Shown here in pieces: positions 42,589-50,935 of a stretch of DNA of 64,000 bases. Positions within the stretch are counted from its first letter, which is position 1. Each line of letters starts with the position of its first letter. The position numbers were made by a program, and so were the translations under genes. The stretch is taken from contig NZ_CP117030.1 in the NCBI RefSeq assembly GCF_028551255.1, positions 1,116,001-1,180,000 on the forward strand, written 5' to 3'. The DNA is from Vibrio tubiashii (GTDB lineage: Bacteria > Pseudomonadota > Gammaproteobacteria > Enterobacterales > Vibrionaceae). The notes below the pieces were generated by a model, which saw nothing but the letters and a program-made list of their open reading frames with translations, had not been told where the DNA came from and made no database searches.

Positions 42589-44046
42589 ATGAACAAACTC
42601 CCAAACAAATCACTCATTGCGTTAGCTTTACTTAGTGTAAGCGGTGCCAGCTTCGGCCATGGGTACGTTTCAGCGTACGAAAATGGTGTTGCTGAAAGCC
42701 GTGCGGCACTTTGTAAGTTCCCAACCAGTGACACAAACGAAAAGAACACCAACTGTGGCGCTATTCAATATGAACCGCAGAGTGTAGAAGGGCCAGATGG
42801 TTTCCCTGAAACAGGCCCACAAGACGGTAAAATTGCCAGTGCTCAAACCTCACTAGCAGCGGCACTGGATGAGCAAACCGCAGACCGATGGGTTAAACGA
42901 CCTATCAAGTCGGGCTCTCAGTACTTTGAGTGGACTTTCACTGCCAATCACGTCACTAAAGACTGGAAATACTACATCACCAAAGCAGATTGGAACCCTA
43001 ATCAGCCCCTCGCGCGCAGTTCATTTGACCTCACGCCTTTCTGTGTTGTCGATGGGGGAATGGTTCAGCCACCAAAACGTGTTAGCCACCTTTGTAACGT
43101 TCCTGAGCGAGAAGGTTATCAAGTGATCCTTGCTGTTTGGGATGTAGGCGATACGGCAGCTTCGTTCTACAATGTTATCGACGTGAAATTCGATGGTGAC
43201 GGTCCAGTGATTCCTGATTGGAGTCAAGGCGGTCAAATCAACCCTACGCTCGATCTGAGTGTTGGCGATACGGTTTATACCCGAGTGTTTGACAGCAGCG
43301 GTGAGAACTCGTCTTACAGCACAGAACTCGTAATTCAAAACAGCGAACAAGGTAAAGCAACCAACTGGTCTTATGCTCTCGCGAGTAAGATTAACCAAGA
43401 GCAAAGCCAAATTCGTGCCGGTCAGCTTAATGACCAAGGCGAATTTACCCCTGTTTATGGAACCAACCCAGTCTACCTAAAGGCAGGGTCAGGACTAAAC
43501 AGCGTTGAAATCGGCTATAAATTTGAAACACCAGAGCCGGATTACGACCTTGATGTTGTAGGGCTACAGTCAGAATACGTGATTGGCGAGTCACCGACAG
43601 AGCTTGATCTGACACTAACCGCCACAGGCGACTTAACGACTGAGTTGACTGTCTACAACCACCATCGCGAACCATTAGCTTCTTACTCGAAGGCGCTGAA
43701 AGACGGTGAGGTTGAAAACACGACGATGACTCTATCTAAGTCTGAGCCAGGGCATCATATGTTAGTGGCTGTCACTAAAGATGACCAAGGTAAAGTGATT
43801 GACCAAAACACGCTAGATTTCCACCTAGTAGAAGATCAAACGCCGCCACCTGGCGACTACGACTTTGTTTTCCCACAAGGATTAGAAAGCTACACAGCGG
43901 GAACTAAAGTATTAGCCAGTGATGGTGCGGTTTATCAGTGTAAAGAGTTCCCATACTCAGGTTACTGTGTACAGTGGTCACCATCGGCGACGCAGTACGA
44001 ACCAGGAGTTGGTTCTCACTGGCAATCAGCTTGGAACAAGCTGTAA
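42589..44046 (+). CDS. gbpA: GbpA, chitin/GlcNAc-binding lytic polysaccharide monooxygenase
   Basis: 485 aa from the ATG at 42589 (an ATG at 42586 is adjacent; AAGGA is 6 bases from the chosen one). The signal peptide ends at ...ASFG, leaving His24 as the N-terminal copper-brace histidine ([10 protein letters not shown]). The second copper histidine is in [13 protein letters not shown]. An AA10 domain is followed by two middle domains (GbpA domains 2 and 3) and a C-terminal chitin-binding domain with [22 protein letters not shown] and conserved tryptophans. It is secreted by the type II system and binds chitin and mucin. It lies behind a c-di-GMP riboswitch. Confidence 0.96.
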   Translation: MNKLPNKSLIALALLSVSGASFGHGYVSAYENGVAESRAALCKFPTSDTNEKNTNCGAIQYEPQSVEGPDGFPETGPQDGKIASAQTSLAAALDEQTADRWVKRPIKSGSQYFEWTFTANHVTKDWKYYITKADWNPNQPLARSSFDLTPFCVVDGGMVQPPKRVSHLCNVPEREGYQVILAVWDVGDTAASFYNVIDVKFDGDGPVIPDWSQGGQINPTLDLSVGDTVYTRVFDSSGENSSYSTELVIQNSEQGKATNWSYALASKINQEQSQIRAGQLNDQGEFTPVYGTNPVYLKAGSGLNSVEIGYKFETPEPDYDLDVVGLQSEYVIGESPTELDLTLTATGDLTTELTVYNHHREPLASYSKALKDGEVENTTMTLSKSEPGHHMLVAVTKDDQGKVIDQNTLDFHLVEDQTPPPGDYDFVFPQGLESYTAGTKVLASDGAVYQCKEFPYSGYCVQWSPSATQYEPGVGSHWQSAWNKL

Positions 44047-44063
44047 GTCGTTTATATACAAAA

Positions 44064-44096
44064 AGAGGATGCCCAGTGCATCCTCTTGTTTATTTT
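44064..44096 (+). terminator. Terminator after gbpA
   Basis: 9-bp stem AGAGGATGC / GCATCCTCT with loop CCAGT, then TGTTTATTTTA. Confidence 0.82.
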
Positions 44097-44104
44097 AGGT
44101 ATAG

Positions 44105-45271
44105 TTAAAACCAACCTGAGATTAGGCGTTTAAACCAATCAAACAACTTCTTGAACAGACCGCCCTCTTCAACATCTTGCTGAGCAACCAATGTTGCGCT
44201 TGCGACCTCTTCGCCATCAATACTGTAGATCACCTGCCCGACAGCATCTCCCTGACTGATGGGTGCCACCAACTCGCCATTGTATTCAATCTCGGCTTTA
44301 AGCTTGCTCGCATCACCTTTTGGTAAGGTAATCAACACTTGTTTATCAACGCCAACAGGAACGAGGTCTTCACTACCCATCCACACTTTTGCTTCAGCTA
44401 ACGTATCTGTCACTTTGGATGGAGAAACGGTATCAAAGAACCTGAAACCGTAGCTCAGTAATTGTTTGCTTTCTGACTCACGGCTTTTGGTACTGCTAGA
44501 GCCCATCACCACCGAAATTAAACGCATGTCACCACTGGTTGCCGATGTCGCCAAGCTATAGCCTGCCCCACTTGTATAACCGGTTTTCATACCATCAACG
44601 TTTAGGCTTCTATCTCTAAGCAGGCCATTGCGGTTGTATTGGGTAATGCCGTTGTAGGTGTAAGAAGTTTCACTATACAGCGAATAGATGTCAGGTAAAT
44701 CACGAATGATAGCTTGGCTAAGCAGAGCGATATCATGCGGTGTTGAATACAAGCCGTCGCTGTCTAAACCATGTGGATTGGAGTATCCGGTGTTATCAAG
44801 ACCAAGCTTTTGCGACCAGCTATTCATTAGGCTAACGAATGCGCCTTCACTACCCGCTACGTGCTCAGCAATAGCCACACTGGCATCATTGCCGGATTGA
44901 ACAATCAAACCACGGTACAAATCGATAAGTGGAACATCTGTCCCTACTTCGATAAACATTTTTGAAGAGTCAGGGAAGTTCTTTGCCCAAGCTTTACGGC
45001 TAATACGAACTTGATCGTCGAGAGAAATATTACCGCTTTTCACTTCTTGGCCGGCTACGTAAGCCGTCATCAGCTTGGTTAAGCTCGCTGGGTTAAGCTT
45101 CTTGTCCGCATTTTTCTCCACCAACACAGCACCAGTATGGTAATCAATCAAGATATACCCTTTGGCGCCTAATGTTGGAGGATCAGGAATAATGGTAGGT
45201 GCGGCAAATGCACCAAACGAAAGAGAAAATGTCGAAAGAAGCGCTGTGAATTTTAGAAAACGCGTGGTCAT
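44105..45271 (-). CDS. D-alanyl-D-alanine carboxypeptidase (DacA/PBP5-type)
   Basis: 388 aa. The signal peptide ends at FGAFA. Peptidase S11 motifs are SLTKLM (SxxK, serine near 63), SGND (SxN, near 126) and KTGYTSGAG (KTG). The PBP5 C-terminal domain is present, and the end (LFKKLFDWFKRLISGWF) is an amphipathic helix that anchors such enzymes to the inner membrane. It trims the fifth residue of peptidoglycan stem peptides. Vibrios have more than one DacA-like protein, so no specific symbol is given. Confidence 0.94.
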   Translation of the reverse strand: MTTRFLKFTALLSTFSLSFGAFAAPTIIPDPPTLGAKGYILIDYHTGAVLVEKNADKKLNPASLTKLMTAYVAGQEVKSGNISLDDQVRISRKAWAKNFPDSSKMFIEVGTDVPLIDLYRGLIVQSGNDASVAIAEHVAGSEGAFVSLMNSWSQKLGLDNTGYSNPHGLDSDGLYSTPHDIALLSQAIIRDLPDIYSLYSETSYTYNGITQYNRNGLLRDRSLNVDGMKTGYTSGAGYSLATSATSGDMRLISVVMGSSSTKSRESESKQLLSYGFRFFDTVSPSKVTDTLAEAKVWMGSEDLVPVGVDKQVLITLPKGDASKLKAEIEYNGELVAPISQGDAVGQVIYSIDGEEVASATLVAQQDVEEGGLFKKLFDWFKRLISGWF

Positions 45272-45415
45272 GATATGCGACGTCTCACTTTAAATGATTG
45301 AGTAACGACCTCAGTATAGACAACCTTGCAATAGAATCAGTAGCTTTGACATCAATCGTTACTATTCAGTAGGAATTTTGGTAAATATTTACCCAGATGA
45401 CGGAATTAGATACAG

Positions 45416-45445
45416 AAAAACCAGCGCCGAAACGCTGGTTTTGTA
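45416..45445. terminator. Terminator after the 121-aa membrane protein gene
   Basis: 9-bp stem AAACCAGCG / CGCTGGTTT with loop CCGAAA. On the minus strand it is followed by TTTTTCTG, 22 bases after the stop. Confidence 0.82.
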
Positions 45446-45466
45446 ATCTTTTGGCTTAGTTTTCTA

Positions 45467-45832
45467 TTAAGCGGCTTTTAGCTCTTCGCGTGCTTTCTTT
45501 CTTGCCATTAGCTTCTCGCGGTAAACAAACCAAACGTAGCTTGCGACGATAGAGAAGAACAAGTACGAGAGTGAGAACACTAGTGGTGAACTAATGAGGT
45601 CTTGCGAGATTCCCCAAGATACGCCCGCAACTGTCACTGCGATTTTAGAGAATAGACCACAAAGCAATAGCAGAAGTGCTAGTTGCGGGAAACGACTACT
45701 GCGGAATGCAAACCAGTAGCAGCTACCTACCGCAAGAGTAGAAATGTAAAGACCAAGCAAGAATGAATGAAGGTGGTCTGCTGACGCGACACCTGCGGAA
45801 ATCGACACCATGAAGATAATAAATAGTTTCAT
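45467..45832 (-). CDS. Small integral membrane protein, 121 aa
   Basis: Four hydrophobic helices (KLFIIFMVSISAGVASA, FLLGLYISTLAVGSCYWF, LALLLLLCGLFSKIAVTVAGV and FSLSYLFFSIVASYVWFVY) and a basic C-terminal tail (EKLMARKKAREELKAA). No family recognised. The first helix could alternatively be read as a signal sequence. It is monocistronic with a strong terminator. Confidence 0.7.
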   Translation of the reverse strand: MKLFIIFMVSISAGVASADHLHSFLLGLYISTLAVGSCYWFAFRSSRFPQLALLLLLCGLFSKIAVTVAGVSWGISQDLISSPLVFSLSYLFFSIVASYVWFVYREKLMARKKAREELKAA

Positions 45833-46301
45833 ATTTTGCCTCGCTCTTAAAACTAGAAAAAGCTTCCTTTCATTTCTGCAAACTCATTTTGCGTATATTT
45901 TCGCCCATCTGGTATTAAATTCAAGCTGTATTTTTGTCTATTTATTACACAAAATTCATAGCAATCCCATATGTAAATAACTTGTTAAATGACTATTTCT
46001 TAAGGTTTCTTTATTTACTTAGTGTTAAGCAGAAACCCTATAAGATTCACTTTTAAATGTTACAGTCAAATAACATTTGTTACAGTTTAAATTATTTTGA
46101 TATATGTGAATGAAAACACTAAATGTGCAACTGAATTGACAAACCTATGGGTTCAAAAACTTAGTTTTCGAAAATCGACGCAGTACAACATTCAGGGTGA
46201 ACTTATTTGTGTGAGCTTAACCACTGTTCACTGCATTGTGTCTCGTCTCAGCACTAGGGCTTTGGTACCTTTGCGTCACAAATTTATACGTATCACATAC
46301 C
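45833..46301. other. AT-rich intergenic region
   Basis: 469 bases between divergent genes. A short open frame at 46097-46324 has no ribosome-binding site and runs into the ThrE-like start, so it is not called. No hairpin with a T tract or repeat is seen; it presumably carries both promoters. Confidence 0.5.
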
Positions 46302-47465
46302 ATGCCTTCCCAGTACCGAATTAAGAAGATAGTCGAGATCGGCGATACTCTTCACCGTAGCGGCTGTGCGCCATACAAACTAGAAAAATACACTCAGTTT
46401 TATGCTCGTAAACATGGGGTGGATGTTATGATCCAAGCTACCCCAACGACGGTTAATTATCAGTTTCCTGATGACAATAATGCGGTTGTGATGAAGCGCC
46501 ACCAGCCAGCATCTATTAACTTAAGTTTGCTTGCCAATACCATCATCAGAATCAACCAGCCAAGCAGCGAACCGGTACCCGAGCCAGTGGGTTACCCTAA
46601 GTGGGTCATTGCGCTAGCTAATATGGGAATTCCACCAGCCTACCTCATGCTCGTGGGCAGTACGCTAGATGCGGTTTTGTTTTCAGTCTTGCTTGGGTTT
46701 ATGGTTTGGGGGGCTCAACAAATATGCAAGGCTCGCCGTTCAATAGCGGTTGAGTTTATTGCTGCGCTTATCACTGGGATGCTGGTTGCTTGGTTCGCAA
46801 GTACAGGGGCTGCTGTCCCCGTTTGGGCTTTGTGTATCGCGGCAATCGTTCTCTTTGTTCCCGGACTTTCCATTGCTAACTCACTAGAGTGTCTTGCGTT
46901 TAATGATCTTGTTTCAGGCACAAGTCTATTGGGCCAAAGTGCGCTGACGCTTATCAAGCTATTTGTCGGTATTGTTATGGGGCTCAATATTGGTGAGGCC
47001 ATCTGGGGACAAGCTGCGTCTATTGAGTACATTAATGAAGTGCCTGTATGGCTGCATATTTCCGGTTTGTTCCTAATCTCAATCTCACTTGGCATCATCT
47101 TCAATGCACGCCCTACCGATATATTGCTTGGTTTGCCTGTTGCCGCTCTGGGCATGTGGGGGCCATTTTATCTAGGCTTTGAGAGTGGTTGGGTCGTTGG
47201 CACTTGGGTTACAACAGTACTGATTACTTTGTATGGCACTTGGGTGGCTAAAAAAATGGATCTCACTGGTTCGATATACATCGTGCAAGGGATCATCATT
47301 CTAGTACCAGGAAGCCGAGTGTTAGTTAGTGCGAGTCAATCAGTGTTTGAGCAGTCAGTGTTGCCGATTCCGAGTATTGGCCTTTCCGCACTGTTTATGT
47401 TCTCAGCCATCGTCGCAGGCCAAATCACCGCGTACTCTATCTATTCACCTAAGATAGAAAGGTAG
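46302..47465 (+). CDS. ThrE-family (DUF1212) threonine/serine exporter
   Basis: 387 aa from the ATG at 46302; the frame opens at a TTG at 46236, but the chosen start matches the domain boundary. The ribosome-binding site is weak. The N-terminal about 110 residues are the soluble DUF1212 part (KIVEIGDTLHRSGCAPYKLEKYTQFYARKHGVDVMIQATPT). About ten membrane helices follow, including the second-half DUF3815-like segment. Actinobacterial ThrE exports threonine and serine; here the substrate is inferred only from the family. Its 3' end faces arfA. Confidence 0.88.
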   Translation: MPSQYRIKKIVEIGDTLHRSGCAPYKLEKYTQFYARKHGVDVMIQATPTTVNYQFPDDNNAVVMKRHQPASINLSLLANTIIRINQPSSEPVPEPVGYPKWVIALANMGIPPAYLMLVGSTLDAVLFSVLLGFMVWGAQQICKARRSIAVEFIAALITGMLVAWFASTGAAVPVWALCIAAIVLFVPGLSIANSLECLAFNDLVSGTSLLGQSALTLIKLFVGIVMGLNIGEAIWGQAASIEYINEVPVWLHISGLFLISISLGIIFNARPTDILLGLPVAALGMWGPFYLGFESGWVVGTWVTTVLITLYGTWVAKKMDLTGSIYIVQGIIILVPGSRVLVSASQSVFEQSVLPIPSIGLSALFMFSAIVAGQITAYSIYSPKIER

Positions 47466-47486
47466 TTTGTCGTCAGGTAATAAAAA

Positions 47487-47531
47487 AGCCCTATTCAAAC
47501 TTCGCTTGTTAAGCGGCTTTTGAATAGGGCT
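47487..47531 (-). terminator. arfA terminator/RNase III-type hairpin overlapping the coding end
   Basis: Thirteen perfect base pairs (AGCCCTATTCAAA / TTTGAATAGGGCT) enclose a second 5-bp stem (CGCTT / AAGCG). On the minus strand the 5' arm covers the last codons of arfA, the stop codon sits in the inner part, and a T tract follows. The same hairpin can terminate thrE-like transcripts on the plus strand. Confidence 0.88.
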
Positions 47532-47721
47532 CTTTACCCTTGTGTTTCATGTTGCGCTGATAACTCCCTTTGCCTTTTTTCGCTTTCTCTACCTTGGCTC
47601 TGTAGAGCTTACTGGTTACCATCGCCCTTAGAGCATTGTCTTTTACTTGACCTCTACCCATCTCGACATCATGGATGAGGCTAACCTCTTCGATGCCACC
47701 TTTAGGTTTGTTCTTAGCCAT
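47509..47721 (-). CDS. arfA: ArfA, alternative ribosome-rescue factor
   Basis: 70 aa with the ArfA pattern GQVKDNALRAMVTSKLYRAKVEKAKKGKGSYQRNMKHKGK, ending PYSKAA. ArfA rescues ribosomes stalled on non-stop mRNA by recruiting RF2 when trans-translation fails. In E. coli the arfA mRNA itself is made non-stop by a hairpin at the end of the coding region, so that tmRNA normally destroys the product. The same layout is seen here (hairpin 47487-47531 overlaps the last codons). GGAGG precedes the ATG. Confidence 0.92.
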   Translation of the reverse strand: MAKNKPKGGIEEVSLIHDVEMGRGQVKDNALRAMVTSKLYRAKVEKAKKGKGSYQRNMKHKGKEPYSKAA

Positions 47722-48074
47722 ACGGCCTCCACAATAAATGATTAAATATTAGCCAGAGAATAGTAAAACGATACAATCTACTAGCCAAACGAATGTTACA
47801 CTATTTATACGCTAATCAGTAATATTTTCGAAACTATACCTAGCGCAAATTTCTAGTGAAAACACGATATTAAACTGTACAAAGCTCCTTATTTTTATTG
47901 ACTTAGTTGCACTTCGCTTTAGACTGGATCGCAGCTAGAAAACGGTTCTTGTTTAATTTCGCCGTTTCGTTGGATTACTTGAATATCTACCGCAACGTCG
48001 TACGCAATAGCAATCTCCTTTTCCACGCTATCGGTGCCGTATGGCTTTTACAAGGTTTATCAAGGATATACATT
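47722..48074 (+). other. Intergenic region and probable long 5' leader of the csp gene
   Basis: 353 bases between divergent arfA and the cold-shock gene. An open frame in phase with the csp gene reaches back to 47907, but it lacks any homologous N-terminus, so it is read as untranslated leader. Long leaders that fold differently at low temperature are usual for cspA-type genes. I can support no further element by eye. Confidence 0.5.
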
Positions 48075-48284
48075 ATGTCTAACACTGTTACTGGTACAGT
48101 TAAATGGTTCAACGAAACTAAAGGCTTTGGTTTCATCCAGCAAGAAAACGGCCCAGACGTTTTCGCACACTTCTCAGCAATCACTGGCGACGGTTTCCGT
48201 ACTCTAGTTGAAGGCCAAAAAGTTGAGTTCGTAGTATCTCAAGGTCAAAAAGGCCCACAAGCTGAGCAAATTAAAGTACTTTAA
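48075..48284 (+). CDS. CspA-family cold-shock protein
   Basis: 70 aa. Classical sequence: [24 protein letters not shown], with RNP1 KGFGFI and RNP2 VFAHFSAI. It binds single-stranded RNA and DNA as an RNA chaperone. The start at 48075 with AAGGATATACATT is certain, despite 56 further open codons upstream. The paralogue (CspA to CspE) cannot be assigned. Confidence 0.96.
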   Translation: MSNTVTGTVKWFNETKGFGFIQQENGPDVFAHFSAITGDGFRTLVEGQKVEFVVSQGQKGPQAEQIKVL

Positions 48285-48353
48285 TTGTCTAGTACTAAAG
48301 ATTTACAATAGCCAGCATTACGCTGGCTATTTTTTTGACTATAAGTAAGGCTC

Positions 48354-48893
48354 ATGGCTCTTAAACCCACTATTTATAAATTCCGAATTTCTCTTTCCGA
48401 CACCAACCGCGACTTGTACGACTCTTCACAGCTTACTGTCGCACAGCACCCATCAGAAACAGTGCCACGAATGATGGCGCGCATTTTGGCCTTCTGTGTT
48501 AAATGGCAGCCGGAGCTTGCGCTAACAAAAGGCTTATCAACCACTGAAGAGCCGGATCTTTGGGTCAAGTCTCTCGACGACCAAATTCAACTTTGGGTTG
48601 ATATCGGAGAGCCATCCCTTGATCGCATTAAGAAGTCTTGTCGCTTGGCTAAGAAAGTGGATGTCTTCTCTTTTAACAGTAAGTCCGATGTTTGGTGGGA
48701 GCAAACCAAAAATAAAGTCCACCAATATGATGCGAGCATCTACCGCTTTGACTGGAACGGTATCGAAGCACTGTCAGAGGTTGTCGAACGCAGTATGGAT
48801 CTATCAGTGATGATCACTGGCGATAGCTTGTTTGTTGACTCTGACAAAGGGTCATTTGAGATTTCTCTAGAGAGCTTACAGTCGAATGACTGA
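48354..48893 (+). CDS. yaeQ: YaeQ-family protein
   Basis: 179 aa (E. coli YaeQ is 181 aa). It has the family opening ALKPTIYKFRISLSDTNRDLYDSSQLTVAQHPSETVPRMMARILAFC and GLSTTEEPDLWVKSLDDQIQLWVDIGEPSLDRIKKSC. YaeQ has a nuclease-like (PD-(D/E)XK-type) fold, with conserved E and D residues in the EEPDLW and WVDIGEP segments. It was isolated as a suppressor of loss of the transcription factor RfaH. Its molecular role is unsettled. It overlaps the next gene by 8 bases (ATGACTGA). Confidence 0.93.
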   Translation: MALKPTIYKFRISLSDTNRDLYDSSQLTVAQHPSETVPRMMARILAFCVKWQPELALTKGLSTTEEPDLWVKSLDDQIQLWVDIGEPSLDRIKKSCRLAKKVDVFSFNSKSDVWWEQTKNKVHQYDASIYRFDWNGIEALSEVVERSMDLSVMITGDSLFVDSDKGSFEISLESLQSND

Positions 48894-49425
48894 TTTGGAG
48901 CTGCAACTCAAAGCGATAAAAGCAGACTCTCTGCCGTCATTGGTTGCTCTATCTAAAGCTTGGGATTTGTTTTGTCAGGCACACTCACGTTTGTTTGAAA
49001 AAGCGCGACAAAACAAACCGGAAAGCCCTGTTTCTAGTCACCTACTTGGCATTCTGACTAAGGCCCACGTTGAAGCGAGCAGTTACGTGCAATCTAACGC
49101 TGCGTCTATGCAGGCAATGCATCAAGCATTCCATGACAATTTAGGTCAAGACCACGCGGGAAAGTTTGAAGAGCAAGGAATGGATCAACTGATCCTTTGC
49201 ACTCATCTATGGTTGTATGTCCAGGGTTATTTAAGGCTCGATTTTAGTCTCGCTAATGATCATGCACAAAACAGTGCTGAGCTAATATCTTCGGTTAATA
49301 AACTAGATGTTCAGTCGCTGAGAACAGAGTTTTTGTCGAGCTACTATCACGGCTCAGAGCGCTCCCCTATTCAAGCTTCGGGATCATTTACCCCTATCAC
49401 TTGGCTTAAGAAGTTATTCAGCTAG
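48886..49425 (+). CDS. Hypothetical protein translationally coupled to yaeQ
   Basis: 179 aa, almost entirely helical, with no signal peptide or membrane segment. Its ATG overlaps the yaeQ stop, so translation is probably coupled. Visible segments include LVALSKAWDLFCQAHSRLFEKAR and QLILCTHLWLYVQGYLRLDFSLANDHAQNSAEL. No family recognised. The 8-base overlap implies a fixed stoichiometry or shared function with YaeQ. A terminator follows. Confidence 0.72.
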   Translation: MTDLELQLKAIKADSLPSLVALSKAWDLFCQAHSRLFEKARQNKPESPVSSHLLGILTKAHVEASSYVQSNAASMQAMHQAFHDNLGQDHAGKFEEQGMDQLILCTHLWLYVQGYLRLDFSLANDHAQNSAELISSVNKLDVQSLRTEFLSSYYHGSERSPIQASGSFTPITWLKKLFS

Positions 49426-49465
49426 TCTAACGGTGACAGCACCGCGTAGTGATGAACCAAAATCG

Positions 49466-49495
49466 AAAGGCCCTCGAAATGAGGGCCTTTTTAAT
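49466..49495. terminator. Terminator between the yaeQ operon and hmp
   Basis: 10-bp stem AAAGGCCCTC / GAGGGCCTTT with loop GAAAT and flanking T/A tracts; usable by both convergent units. Confidence 0.85.
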
Positions 49496-49505
49496 ATTGC
49501 TCAGA

Positions 49506-50681
49506 TTATAGGTAAGTATGAGGGCCAAACACTTCGTAATGAATTCGGTCGCGGTCAACACCTAGCGCTTCCAATTGACGTACCACTGATTCCATAAAGC
49601 CCACTGGACCACATAGATAGAAATCTGCGCTGCCAAGGGGTAGCTCCTTCGCGACTAGGTTCAAATCTAGCTCACCAGAAAAGTCAGCACTTGCTTCATT
49701 TAAGTACCAAGTGAAACGCTTCCAGTTGTTCTGCTCTACAAGCTGCGCGGTTTCATCTTTGAATGTGTGTTGCTTTTGGTCGTTGCATGCGTAAAGAACA
49801 CTCACATCTTTCTTACCTTGTGAAGCGAGGGTCTGCATCATAGATTGAATCGGAGTTGCACCAACACCCGCCGAAATAAGCACCACTGGTTGCTGCTTTT
49901 CTTGGTAATAGAAGTCACCCGCCGGAGCATAAAGACTCACTCTATCGCCTTCATTGACTTCGTCATGGAGGAAGTTAGACACCAAGCCTTTATGTTTTCC
50001 GACTTCGCGTTTCACTGAGATTCGGTAATCGTTGCCATTCGGCTTTTGAGACAAAGAGTACTGACGAATTTCGTTGTAATCTCCTTGGCTCGGCTTTAGC
50101 TCAATACCAATGTATTGACCTGGTTGGTAATCCAACACTGCACCACCATCTTCTGGCTCTAGCACAAAGCTTGTCACTAACTCTGATTCTGCCTTTTTCG
50201 ACTTAACGACAAATCCACGTGCGTTTTGCCAACCACCCACGGCTTGCTTACGTTGTAGATATAATTCGCCCTCGCGATCGATGAATACCTGAGCAAGGAA
50301 AAGGTACGCAGCGGTCCACGCTTCTTCCACTTCTGGAGTGAAAGCTTCTGTCGCCAGTTCACGTAGTGTTTCAATTAGATGATGACCAACAATTTGGTAG
50401 TGCTCCGCTTGGATGTTAAAGCTAGTATGTTTGTGAGCAATACGTTCAACCGCAGAAGTCAGCGCTTCTAGGTTCTCAATGTTTTTCGCATAAGCCGCAA
50501 CCGCTTCGAAAAGAGCCACACTTTGACGCCCTGTTTTTTGGTGGGTCATGTTAAAGATGTCTTTTAGCTCTGGGTTGTGGCTAAACATTCTTTGGTAAAA
50601 ATGCTGAGTCAACGCCGGGCCTGCAGACTCTAGAAGTGGAATAGTGCTCTTTACGACTTCGATATGTTGGTTGTTAAGCAT
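49506..50681 (-). CDS. hmp: Hmp, flavohaemoprotein nitric oxide dioxygenase
   Basis: 391 aa. The globin domain (1-140) has the proximal haem histidine in HKHTSFNIQAEHY (about residue 85). The FAD domain has RQYSLSQ, and the NAD domain has ISAGVGATPIQSMM and YLCGPVGFMESV. It converts NO and O2 to nitrate using NAD(P)H. GAGGAG lies 9 bases before the ATG. A sigma-54 promoter and two NorR-type sites lie upstream, and the regulator gene norR is divergent, so induction by NO is expected. Confidence 0.96.
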   Translation of the reverse strand: MLNNQHIEVVKSTIPLLESAGPALTQHFYQRMFSHNPELKDIFNMTHQKTGRQSVALFEAVAAYAKNIENLEALTSAVERIAHKHTSFNIQAEHYQIVGHHLIETLRELATEAFTPEVEEAWTAAYLFLAQVFIDREGELYLQRKQAVGGWQNARGFVVKSKKAESELVTSFVLEPEDGGAVLDYQPGQYIGIELKPSQGDYNEIRQYSLSQKPNGNDYRISVKREVGKHKGLVSNFLHDEVNEGDRVSLYAPAGDFYYQEKQQPVVLISAGVGATPIQSMMQTLASQGKKDVSVLYACNDQKQHTFKDETAQLVEQNNWKRFTWYLNEASADFSGELDLNLVAKELPLGSADFYLCGPVGFMESVVRQLEALGVDRDRIHYEVFGPHTYL

Positions 50682-50741
50682 TAGGACTTACTCCTCAGTA
50701 GTTATAGTTAGTTATATTTAAGTTTTTTATACCCCTTAACA

Positions 50742-50756
50742 GCACGAAGTGTGCCA
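50742..50756 (-). promoter_or_regulatory. Sigma-54 promoter of hmp
   Basis: On the minus strand the sequence is TGGCACACTTCGTGC, matching the -24 GG and -12 GC spacing of the sigma-54 consensus TGGCAC-N5-TTGC except at one position. It lies about 60 bases upstream of hmp. Confidence 0.8.
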
Positions 50757-50809
50757 ACTTCAGAATCCCTTTAAACTGCTAGTTTTATTGCTATTTTTGC
50801 TTAGAAAAA

Positions 50810-50844
50810 GTCATTACGACACTTTTGAAATAGGTCAAATTGAC
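50810..50844. promoter_or_regulatory. Two NorR enhancer sites
   Basis: GTCATTACGAC (50810-50820) and GTCAAATTGAC (50834-50844) both fit the NorR consensus GT-N7-AC and are spaced 24 bases centre to centre. They lie 54 to 102 bases upstream of the sigma-54 promoter, a normal enhancer distance. Confidence 0.72.
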
Positions 50845-50935
50845 ATTAATGGGTTGCAATACCGCATTCAGTGTGATTAATTTAGCAACATCCGATTCAA
50901 ACTGGGTTTCTCCTACCCTCGCTGTTGGTAATTTT

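Noticed and set aside
46097..46324. 75-aa open frame upstream of the ThrE-like gene
   Set aside because: AT-rich, no ribosome-binding site, no recognisable domain, and it overlaps the ThrE-like coding region in another frame.
47907..48074. 56-codon N-terminal extension of the cold-shock protein
   Set aside because: Cold-shock proteins start at the [12 protein letters not shown] methionine, which has its own ribosome-binding site; the extension is leader RNA.
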